Assembly (NCBI GenBank): GCA_943333505.2
Contig: CALQTN020000037.1
Span: 1-39,175 of the forward strand
DNA from: Asaia bogorensis
GTDB lineage: Bacteria > Pseudomonadota > Alphaproteobacteria > Acetobacterales > Acetobacteraceae
Length of the DNA stretch: 39,175 nt
Reading direction: 5' to 3'
The notes under the pieces were generated by a model, which was not told the DNA's origin, did not search any database, and saw only the letters and a program-made list of their open reading frames with translations. Positions 33,904 to 39,175 of this stretch are shown piece by piece. Each line of letters begins with the position of its first letter. Within the stretch, counting starts at the first letter, position 1. The translations under genes and the position numbers were made by a program.

Positions 33904-35535
33904 ATGTCCGACAGCGCCCGCGAGCAGATGGAATTCGACGTCGTTATCGTCGGCGCCGGCCCTTCAGGCCTTGCCGCCGCCATCCGCATGAAACAACTCG
34001 CGCCTGACGCCACCGTCTGTGTCGTCGAAAAAGGCGGCGAGGTCGGCGCCCATATCCTGTCAGGTGCGATCATCGAGCCCCGGGCGCTCGATGAATTGCT
34101 GCCCGATTGGCGGGAACTCGGCGCACCGCTGACCACCGAACCTGTCACCGACATGTTCCTCTATCTGACCAGCCACAGTTCGATCCGTCTGCCGACGCCG
34201 CCGACGATGCAGAACCACGGCAACTATATTTCGTCGCTCGGCAATGTCTGCCGTTGGCTCGCCGAACAGGCTGAAGCCCTGGGTGTCGAAATCTACCCCG
34301 GGTTCGCCGCGTCCGAACTGCTCGAAGAAGATGGTCGCATCGTCGGCATCGCCACTGGCGACATGGGCATCATCAAGGATGGCAGCCACGGCCCGAACTA
34401 CGCGGCAGGCATGGAGTTGCGCGCCACCTACACGATCTTTGCCGAGGGTTGCCGGGGCTCATTGACCAAAAAACTGTTCGACCGCTACGACCTGCGCGCC
34501 AATTGCGATGCGCAGAGCTACGGCATCGGCATCAAGGAACTCTGGGAAATCCCCGCCGAAAACCACAAGCCCGGCCTGGTGATCCACACCATCGGCTGGC
34601 CGGTAGACAGCGCCGTTTATGGCGGCTCCTTCCTTTATCACTGGGGCAAAAACCTGGTGTCGTACGGCTATGTCGTGGGCCTCGACTACCAGAACCCCTG
34701 GCTCTCGCCGTTCGAGGAAATGCAACGCCTCAAGACCCACCCGGATATGCGCAAGCATTTCGAAGGCGGCCGCCGCATCGCCTATGGCGCGCGCGCGATT
34801 TCCGAAGGCGGGCTGCAATCGATCCCCAAGCTGACCTTCCCCGGCGGCTGCCTGGTCGGCGATACGGCCGGCTTCCTCAACGTGCCGAAAATCAAAGGCA
34901 CCCACACCGCGATGAAATCGGGCATGCTCGCGGCTGAAGCGGTCGCCGAACAACTGGCGGGCGACCGCGCGGCCGAACCCGTCGCCTACGAAACCCTGTT
35001 CCGCGAAAGCTGGCTCTGCGAAGAACTCACCAAAGTCCGCAACATCCGCCCCGCCTTCGCCAAATGGGGCCTGCTCGGCGGCCTGGTGAATGCAGCCGTT
35101 GATACCTATGTCTTCCGCGGCCATGCGCCATGGACTTTGCACATTCCGCATCCCGACCACACCACCCTGATGGAAGCCGATGCCGCGCCGAAAATCGAGT
35201 ACCCCAAGCCCGACGGCCTGGTCAGCTTCGATCGCAATTCATCGGTGTTCATCAGCAACACCAACCACGAAGAAAACCAGCCGGCGCATCTGACGCTGAA
35301 AAACCCCAGCGTTGCCATCGACATCAACTGGAAAACCTATCGCAGCCCGGAAACCCGCTACTGCCCGGCCGGTGTCTACGAAATCGTCGGCGCGGAAGAT
35401 GGCGACCCGAAACTACAGATCAACGCGCAAAACTGCGTCCACTGCAAAACCTGCGACATCAAGGACCCGACGCAGAACATCAACTGGGTCACCCCCGAAG
35501 GCGGCGGCGGGCCGGTTTATCCTGGCGGGATGTAA
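33904..35535 (+). CDS. Electron transfer flavoprotein-ubiquinone oxidoreductase
   Basis: A 543-aa membrane-associated flavoprotein linking electrons from ETF (fatty acid and amino acid dehydrogenases) to the quinone pool. FAD-binding GAGPSG (17-22), PTMQNHGNYI (substrate/quinone region), GCLVGDTAGFLNVPKIKG and the 4Fe-4S ligands C487, C511, C514 and C517 (YCPAG, NCVHCKTCD) are all present, followed by the typical INWVTPEGGGGP end. GGAGG (33895-33899) lies upstream of ATG 33904. It is divergent from the UDG gene. Confidence 0.95.
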   Translation: MSDSAREQMEFDVVIVGAGPSGLAAAIRMKQLAPDATVCVVEKGGEVGAHILSGAIIEPRALDELLPDWRELGAPLTTEPVTDMFLYLTSHSSIRLPTPPTMQNHGNYISSLGNVCRWLAEQAEALGVEIYPGFAASELLEEDGRIVGIATGDMGIIKDGSHGPNYAAGMELRATYTIFAEGCRGSLTKKLFDRYDLRANCDAQSYGIGIKELWEIPAENHKPGLVIHTIGWPVDSAVYGGSFLYHWGKNLVSYGYVVGLDYQNPWLSPFEEMQRLKTHPDMRKHFEGGRRIAYGARAISEGGLQSIPKLTFPGGCLVGDTAGFLNVPKIKGTHTAMKSGMLAAEAVAEQLAGDRAAEPVAYETLFRESWLCEELTKVRNIRPAFAKWGLLGGLVNAAVDTYVFRGHAPWTLHIPHPDHTTLMEADAAPKIEYPKPDGLVSFDRNSSVFISNTNHEENQPAHLTLKNPSVAIDINWKTYRSPETRYCPAGVYEIVGAEDGDPKLQINAQNCVHCKTCDIKDPTQNINWVTPEGGGGPVYPGGM

Positions 35536-35586
35536 TACCAAGCGCCTGAATAGCTGACCCTTGCAGCCATTTTGGCGCTTGGTATT
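35534..35586. repeat. 13-bp inverted repeat element A (AATACCAAGCGCC ends)
   Basis: AATACCAAGCGCC (35534-35546) and its exact complement (35574-35586) are separated by 27 nt. The left arm overlaps the ETF-QO stop codon. A closely related second element (35628-35684) lies 41 nt downstream, so the pair looks like a dispersed palindromic (REP/MITE-like) repeat. It could also end the ETF-QO transcript. Confidence 0.75.
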
Positions 35587-35627
35587 GCGCACCGGGTTGG
35601 CTGGCGGCGCTGCGCCGAGCAAAGACT

Positions 35628-35684
35628 TATACCGAGCGCCGTTGACCCATTCTTAATGGGCCAACATCAAGGGCGCTTGGTATA
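35628..35684. repeat. 13-bp inverted repeat element B, related to element A
   Basis: TATACCGAGCGCC (35628-35640) pairs with GGCGCTTGGTATA (35672-35684) with one G-T wobble. Its interior contains a second perfect hairpin, CCCATT (35646-35651) with AATGGG (35655-35660). The ends match element A, but the inner sequence differs. Confidence 0.7.
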
Positions 35685-35716
35685 ACGCGCTGCCAACGCC
35701 TACCAAGGCTTAACAG

Positions 35717-36007
35717 TCAGCGCCCAATGAGGTTCGCCTGCTCTACGGGCGTGCGCAGGGTCAAAGCTAGCGCATGCAGGCCGTTCGCCAATTCCCCCGC
35801 CAGCACCGCATGCACTGCCCGCGACCGGTCAACCCTGGACTTGCCCTCCAGGCTGGCCGCCACCATCGTCACACCATAATGGGTCTCCCCCCCGGCGCGC
35901 GCGCCAGCATGCCCCGCATGCAAATGGCTGTCATCGCGCACCTCCAGCAGGGTGGGCGCGAAATGGTGGGTCAAGGCGGCGGAGATGCGGTTTGCGCGGG
36001 TGTTCAT
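35717..36007 (-). CDS. BolA family protein
   Basis: A 96-aa BolA-type protein. BolA proteins bind monothiol glutaredoxins to coordinate Fe-S clusters and act in iron and stress responses; some bind DNA. Seen: RISAALTHHFAPTLLEVRDDSHLHAGHAG, with the conserved His in SHLHAGH, then THYGVTMVAASLEGKSRVDRSRAVHAVL. The start ATG 36007 gives the usual length; the longer frame to 36139 is only read-through. No Shine-Dalgarno site is evident. It is divergent from the adaptor pseudogene that opens the peptide region. Confidence 0.88.
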   Translation of the reverse strand: MNTRANRISAALTHHFAPTLLEVRDDSHLHAGHAGARAGGETHYGVTMVAASLEGKSRVDRSRAVHAVLAGELANGLHALALTLRTPVEQANLIGR

Positions 36008-36284
36008 GGGGGGAGTTTGAACCGGGTGGGCGGGGAAAGCAAAGGCAAGCAATTCATTTCGTGGACAAAAAGAACCAAAAAAGCCTGCCAGAAATTCCTT
36101 GTGCGTCGCCTTCCTTCCCGAGAAAGGCATCTGTAACACGGATTCTATATAACGATAAATTGATATTTTCGTGACGAATTATTGTCTTGCGTAACGCCTG
36201 GATTGTTTGCTTTGGTGTTTGCAACAAAGCGGGAGCTTAAACGCAGTGTTTACCCCCCCCCCCCCGCGCAGTCCGGGCTAGGTG
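36008..36284. other. AT-rich intergenic region with a C13 homopolymer
   Basis: 277 bp between divergent bolA and the adaptor pseudogene. The part from about 36140 is clearly AT-richer than the surrounding chromosome. Thirteen consecutive Cs (36253-36265) end 19 nt before ATG 36285. A stop TAG (36279-36281) in the adaptor frame excludes an N-terminal extension, so the tract is not in the coding frame but can alter spacing between promoter and ribosome-binding site. No promoter could be assigned with confidence. Confidence 0.5.
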
Positions 36285-36946
36285 ATGGCCAACAAGCTGT
36301 TCCTGGCGGAGGCCCTGCGAGCTACCAGTGACCATCGGTTCGGCAGCCCGATGGCTTTGCTTCCGCAATCCTGGTGGGTGCTGTCGGGATTTTTTGCAAT
36401 TGTCGGCGTCGCCACTGTGATATTTCTGGCAACTGCCACATTTCCGCGCAAGGAATCCGCGGCCGGAATTTTACGCTATTCGTTGGGGGAACAACGTATC
36501 TCGGCGCCGCGGGCGGGCATTGTCACGGAAATCCGGGTAGGCGAAGGCCAACTGGTCGCGGCTGGCGATGTGCTGGCCTACGTGACTACCGAACAACATC
36601 TCGCCGGCGGCGGTGTCCATGATGCGCGGCTGGTCGCAGCGATTGCGGTGGAGCGGACGATGCTGGGCCGGCGGCTCGCCGCGCTCGATGCGTCCGAGCC
36701 GCTGCAGGCGGCGTCTCTGCATGAGCGTATCGACGGAATAGCCGAGCAATTGGTGGAGTTGCGCGCCGGTATCATCAGTCGGCAGGAACATCTGAAGCTC
36801 TCCAGGGAAAGCCTGACGGCGGCGAGCGGCTGAAGCTGCAAGCCGGCATGGCACTCACGGCTGATATATTGCTCGAACACCGATCATTCCTTGACCTGCT
36901 GCTTGACCCTTTGCGCGCGGCCGGTGGCCGGGTGCTGGGGGTTTAG
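36285..36946 (+). pseudogene. CvaA/HlyD-type export adaptor with internal out-of-frame deletion
   Basis: The N-terminal 182 codons encode a cytoplasmic tail, a membrane segment (about 31-51), a biotinyl-lipoyl-like strand region (ISAPRAGIVTEIRVGEGQLV) and the start of a helical hairpin. The frame then hits TGA at 36831. Immediately afterwards, in another frame (codons from 36824), appear LKLQAGMALTADILLEHRSF and LDLLLDPLRAAG before a stop at 36944: the typical C-terminus of CvaA-type membrane fusion proteins. About 200 residues of the middle (second helix, beta-domain) are missing. Together with the frame change this looks like an internal deletion, so the adaptor is probably dead. Intact CvaA homologues connect a peptidase-ABC transporter to the outer membrane. 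Confidence 0.7.
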
Positions 36947-36983
36947 GCGATGCGCGGGATCGGTGGAACCCGGTGACAGAATA

Positions 36984-37002
36984 GCGGGTGCAGCGCACCC
37001 GC
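36984..37002. repeat. GC-rich hairpin before the first peptide gene
   Basis: GCGGGTGC (36984-36991) pairs with GCACCCGC (36995-37002) around an AGC loop, a perfect 8-bp stem. It is not followed by a T-tract and lies 57 nt upstream of the first peptide gene, just outside the duplicated unit. Role unknown. Confidence 0.5.
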
Positions 37003-37059
37003 AAGGCGCTCGACCAGGCCCGATGTGTGAATGGCGGGAAGAGAAGGAAGGAAACGAAG

Positions 37060-37317
37060 ATGTTACGCGAATTAACGATTGAGGAGATGGGCCTCGTCGC
37101 TGGCGGCGACGATATGGGCGGAGGCTTCGGCGATGCCTTCGGTGACAACGGCGGATCATATTCGCAGGATCCCGGCGGCTTTGGACCAGCCATCGGGACC
37201 GATAATGGTGACGGTACGACCACATACACCTGCGGCCCCGGTCAAATTGCAATAGCAGTTTTGAATGCTGACGGTGTAGGTGTTTTTTGTGGCCCGGATC
37301 GTGGCCCGGGTCAGTGA
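37060..37317 (+). CDS. Double-glycine leader peptide 1 (microcin-like or signalling peptide)
   Basis: An 85-aa precursor. The leader MLRELTIEEMGLVAGG matches the double-glycine consensus at all key places: Leu-12, Thr-11, Glu-8, hydrophobic Met-7, Val-4, Gly-2, Gly-1. A C39 peptidase-type transporter should cleave after GG. The 69-residue core is Gly/Asp-rich (DDMGGGFGDAFGDNGG) with two cysteines (TYTCGPG and VFCGP) that could form a disulfide. GGAAGG (37046-37051) precedes ATG 37060. The peptide has no signal peptide of the Sec type. Activity (bacteriocin, signal or other) is unknown. A hairpin and a ClpP-like gene follow. Confidence 0.8.
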   Translation: MLRELTIEEMGLVAGGDDMGGGFGDAFGDNGGSYSQDPGGFGPAIGTDNGDGTTTYTCGPGQIAIAVLNADGVGVFCGPDRGPGQ

Positions 37318-37347
37318 TGCTGAAGTTTAGAGTTTAACGTCATACGG

Positions 37348-37389
37348 CGAACCGTGGGTGTGTAAATATATCGCCGCGCACACGGTTCG
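37348..37389 (+). promoter_or_regulatory. Conserved hairpin 1 between peptide and ClpP-like gene (possible attenuator)
   Basis: CGAACCGTG (37348-37356) pairs with CACGGTTCG (37381-37389); an inner TGTG/CGCA helix continues it after a two-base bulge. It is followed by TTCTCTTA. It starts 31 nt after the peptide stop and ends 22 nt before the next ATG. The matching structure in unit 2 shows an A-U to G-C pair change, so the stem is likely functional. A partial terminator setting a high peptide-to-partner ratio is one reading. Confidence 0.65.
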
Positions 37390-37411
37390 TTCTCTTACGG
37401 CGAGAAATACA

Positions 37412-38131
37412 ATGCAATTTCACAACACTCTCCTTGTATTTGTAGCTTTAGCAAACTGGGTCGGGCCCGCGCAAGCTCAGACACCATTGCTCGAAGCCAT
37501 GGTAAAAGCGACGGAATGTCGCACCAATAGCAACGAGAAAATACGACAAGTACCGTCGTTAAATTTAGTGTGTTTGAAGGGTGCGATTAATCACGCAATG
37601 TCAATAACATTCCGCGAGTTGAATTTAGCCAAAGATTTTTCAGTAGTAGTTAATAGCGGCGGCGGCGACGCGGAGTCCGCCCTCGATATCTCCGATATAA
37701 TTCTGGCTCAGGGCGCCCATGTCATCGTTGACAACGTGTGTCTGTCCTCTTGCGCCAATTACCTATTTCTATCTGGAAAAACTAAAGTGGTGCTGCCGCG
37801 CTCCCTGCTCATGTGGCACGGCGGACCGCTTCACGTGGTAAGCCCAATTGTCATTCCAAGTCGGAGACAAAGAATTGTTGATCTCGCAGATCGTAGTGAT
37901 AAATTTTTTATCAAAATAGGTGTGATTAGGGATTTAATATACTTTGCTCCTTATCGGGAAAGTGGAATACGTCCAAAAAATACAGAAAGTTGGACAGCAT
38001 CTCGAAAACAACTAGAAGAATATTATTATGTTACTGGTATCGAGTACATGTGGGAAATGGACAAAGATGCAGAATTCATAGCTGCCCGTGCGGCTGGGCA
38101 AACGCCCGACCTAAGGTTGAAAATTCCTTGA
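37412..38131 (+). CDS. Exported ClpP/crotonase-fold protein 1 (COG3904-like)
   Basis: A 239-aa protein with a signal peptide (LLVFVALANWVGPAQA, cleaved near AQA-Q, residue 22/23), so probably periplasmic. The core has the ClpP-like layout: VVNSGGGDAESALDI (the glycine-rich strand-loop), VIVDNVCLSSCANYLFLSG with Ser112 at the nucleophile place, and MWHGGP with His136 at the base place; a third catalytic Asp could be one of several. Four cysteines (C36, C54, C110, C114) are shared with the paralogue. ATG 37412 fits the signal peptide; a GTG at 37358 is in frame but lies within the hairpin. One such gene follows each peptide gene: immunity or processing partner is the obvious idea, without proof. 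Confidence 0.7.
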   Translation: MQFHNTLLVFVALANWVGPAQAQTPLLEAMVKATECRTNSNEKIRQVPSLNLVCLKGAINHAMSITFRELNLAKDFSVVVNSGGGDAESALDISDIILAQGAHVIVDNVCLSSCANYLFLSGKTKVVLPRSLLMWHGGPLHVVSPIVIPSRRQRIVDLADRSDKFFIKIGVIRDLIYFAPYRESGIRPKNTESWTASRKQLEEYYYVTGIEYMWEMDKDAEFIAARAAGQTPDLRLKIP

Positions 38132-38177
38132 GAGTCAAACTTCATGGAATGGCGGGAAGAGAAGGAAGGAAACGAAG

Positions 38178-38423
38178 ATGTTACGCGAATTGACGATTGA
38201 GGAGATGGGCCTCGTCGCTGGCGGCGACGATATGGGCGGAGGCTTCGGCGATGCCTTCGGTGCCAACGGCGGATCATATTCGAAGGATGCCGACGGCTTT
38301 GGACCAGCCATCGGGACCAATAATGGTAACGGTGTGACAAAATTCACTTGCCCCGAAGGAGATTATGGCCGTATGATTTTCGACAATAATGGCATTACTA
38401 CGTTTTGTGGTCCGCAAAATTGA
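38178..38423 (+). CDS. Double-glycine leader peptide 2
   Basis: An 81-aa precursor from unit 2. Its 16-residue leader is identical in protein sequence to peptide 1, and the first ~45 residues differ at only a few positions. After that the C-terminal half differs almost completely (FTCPEGDYGRMIFDNNG, ending TTFCGPQN), but the two cysteines and the spacing around them are kept within four residues. The same 31-nt leader with GGAAGG precedes ATG 38178. This is what diversifying selection or recombination on the mature C-terminal half would produce. Confidence 0.8.
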   Translation: MLRELTIEEMGLVAGGDDMGGGFGDAFGANGGSYSKDADGFGPAIGTNNGNGVTKFTCPEGDYGRMIFDNNGITTFCGPQN

Positions 38424-38453
38424 TGCTCAATTTTAGAATTTGACGTAATACGG

Positions 38454-38495
38454 CGGACCGTGGCTGTTTGAATATATCGCCGCACACATGGTCCG
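38454..38495 (+). promoter_or_regulatory. Conserved hairpin 2, unit-2 counterpart with compensatory change
   Basis: CGGACCGTG (38454-38462) pairs with CATGGTCCG (38487-38495), with one G-U wobble. Compared with hairpin 1, the third pair changes from A-U to G-C with both sides altered, and the seventh pair from G-C to G-U. The loop core AATATATCGCCGC is shared. It is followed by CTTTCTTA and the ATG of the second ClpP-like gene 23 nt later. Confidence 0.65.
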
Positions 38496-38517
38496 CTTTC
38501 TTATATGGATATATAAA

Positions 38518-39051
38518 ATGAAACTTATAAACATATTCACTGTATTTTTTTCTATTTTTACATGGACTCTACCCGCAAGCACTCAGACACCATTACTCGA
38601 CGCGACCGCAAAAGCAGTGGAATGTCGGGTAATTAGCGGAGCTAAAATCCGATTTATTGAAGCATTAAATCTCGTATGTTTGATCGGTGAAATTGACCGC
38701 GATATGGCGCAAAATTTTCTTGATTTAAATTTACCTAAGTCTTTTTCGATAGTTGTTAACAGCGGCGGCGGTTATGCGGAGTCCGCCTTGGATATCGCTG
38801 AAAAAATTTTATTCAAGAATGGTCACGTCATTGTTGACAACGTATGCTGGTCTGCTTGCGCTAATTACTTATTCCTGTCTGGAAAGACCAAAGTGGTGCT
38901 TCCACGCTCCACGGTTGCCTGGCACGGCGGACCGCTTCACGTGGCAAAACCGAATATAGCACCAAATCGTCGGAAAATATTTGTTGAACTAGCTGATCGA
39001 AGCGATCTATTTTTTATCAATATAGGCGTAATACCAATTCCCACAGCCTAG
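38518..39051 (+). pseudogene. Exported ClpP-like protein 2, truncated by IS630 insertion
   Basis: The first 171 codons align without gaps to the unit-1 paralogue: signal peptide (INIFTVFFSIFTWTLPAS), VVNSGGGYAESALDI, NVCWSACANYLFLSG (Ser112) and AWHGGP (His136), with all four cysteines. After GVI the match ends: codons for PIPTA and the stop come from the inserted element. About 68 C-terminal residues are lost. The region is AT-rich compared with the housekeeping genes. Whether the truncated protein is still made or folds is unknown. Confidence 0.8.
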
Positions 39052-39175
39052 TACCGATGTGCCCAGTCCCTCAATCCGATTGTCATGATGCGCCATGGCT
39101 GATCGGTAAGTTTGTTCCAGGCTTGGCAGCAGTGGTCGACAATGTCGTCGTAGGACTGGAAGATGCGGTTTGAGA
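39029..39175 (-). mobile_element. IS630-family element, one end (runs off window)
   Basis: The paralogue alignment places the junction at the TA dinucleotide 39029-39030, the target expected for IS630-family elements. Sequence from ATACCAATTCCC onward has no counterpart in unit 1 and contains the transposase 3' end on the minus strand. The other end is outside the window. Confidence 0.7.
39048..39175 (-). CDS. IS630-family transposase, C-terminal fragment (runs off window)
   Basis: The minus-strand frame from the right edge reads SNRIFQSYDDIVDHCCQAWN, then KLTDQPWRIMTIGLRDWAHRY and a stop at 39048-39050. This is the usual C-terminus of alphaproteobacterial IS630-type transposases (NRIF.SYD.I.DHCC.AW). 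The catalytic DDE residues lie outside the window. The stop codon sits 18 nt inside the element's end. The insertion truncates the second ClpP-like gene. Confidence 0.8.
   Translation of the reverse strand, partial: SNRIFQSYDDIVDHCCQAWNKLTDQPWRIMTIGLRDWAHRY

Larger units (their letters stand above)
37029..39030. repeat. Tandem 1,118-bp duplication: peptide gene, hairpin, ClpP-like gene (second copy truncated)
   Basis: Unit 1 is 37029-38146 and unit 2 begins at 38147; the sequence identity starts at exactly these bases (GAATGGCGGGAAG). The first about 170 bp of each unit (a 31-nt leader plus the 5' half of the peptide gene) are about 95% identical. The rest has diverged strongly, although the gene order and spacing are kept. 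Unit 2 is cut off by an IS630-type element near 39029. Confidence 0.9.

Noticed and set aside
36988-37059. In-frame 24-codon N-terminal extension of peptide 1
   Set aside because: It lies mostly outside the duplicated unit, is absent before peptide 2, and skips the good ribosome-binding site before ATG 37060.

Overview
The window looks like chromosomal DNA of a GC-rich alphaproteobacterium, most likely from the Acetobacteraceae/Rhodospirillales. This is inferred from gene content (alphaproteobacterial AddB-AddA, a TIGR02302/DUF4175 protein, a type-4-like uracil-DNA glycosylase lacking two Fe-S cysteines, ETF-QO, BolA), high GC with GTG/TTG starts, and IS66- and IS630-type transposase fragments at the two ends. 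No rRNA, tRNA or CRISPR array was seen.

Layout. 1-4,900 is accessory: an IS66-like transposase N-terminus, an RlpA-like lipoprotein-type protein, a protein with a G9 tract converging on a lysine- and cysteine-free RTX-like secreted protein, and a small phage-like module (XRE regulator divergent from two HTH/DUF6362 genes). 4,937-7,113 holds a PLP-dependent threonine/serine dehydratase and an exported beta-propeller protein. 7,117-13,749 is on the minus strand: a possible six-gene transcription unit (URC1-type GTP cyclohydrolase II homologue, upp, an ABC exporter, tungstate importer tupB-tupA, and a GT14-type glycosyltransferase) ending in palindromic repeats and a nitroreductase fragment. 13,862-16,817 is a divergent polyamine-type ABC importer without an ATPase. 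16,877-25,620 carries a GNAT acetyltransferase, a ferredoxin-NADP reductase, and the overlapping tsaE-addB-addA block followed by trxA. 25,714-36,007 is mostly housekeeping: lysA, TIGR02302, moaB, a soluble lytic transglycosylase, uracil-DNA glycosylase, ETF-QO and bolA.

The most unusual region is 36,140-39,175. A CvaA/HlyD-type export adaptor pseudogene with an internal out-of-frame deletion and a C13 tract before it is followed by a tandem 1,118-bp duplication. Each copy holds a short gene for a peptide with a textbook double-glycine leader, a hairpin whose stem shows a compensatory change between copies, and a gene for an exported ClpP/crotonase-fold protein that keeps a Ser and a His at the expected catalytic places. 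The second ClpP-like gene is cut by an IS630-type element. I read this as a decayed or orphaned peptide-export locus (microcin-like or signalling) with a candidate dedicated periplasmic partner, probably acquired horizontally because it is AT-richer than its surroundings. The C39 peptidase/ABC transporter normally needed for export is not in the window.
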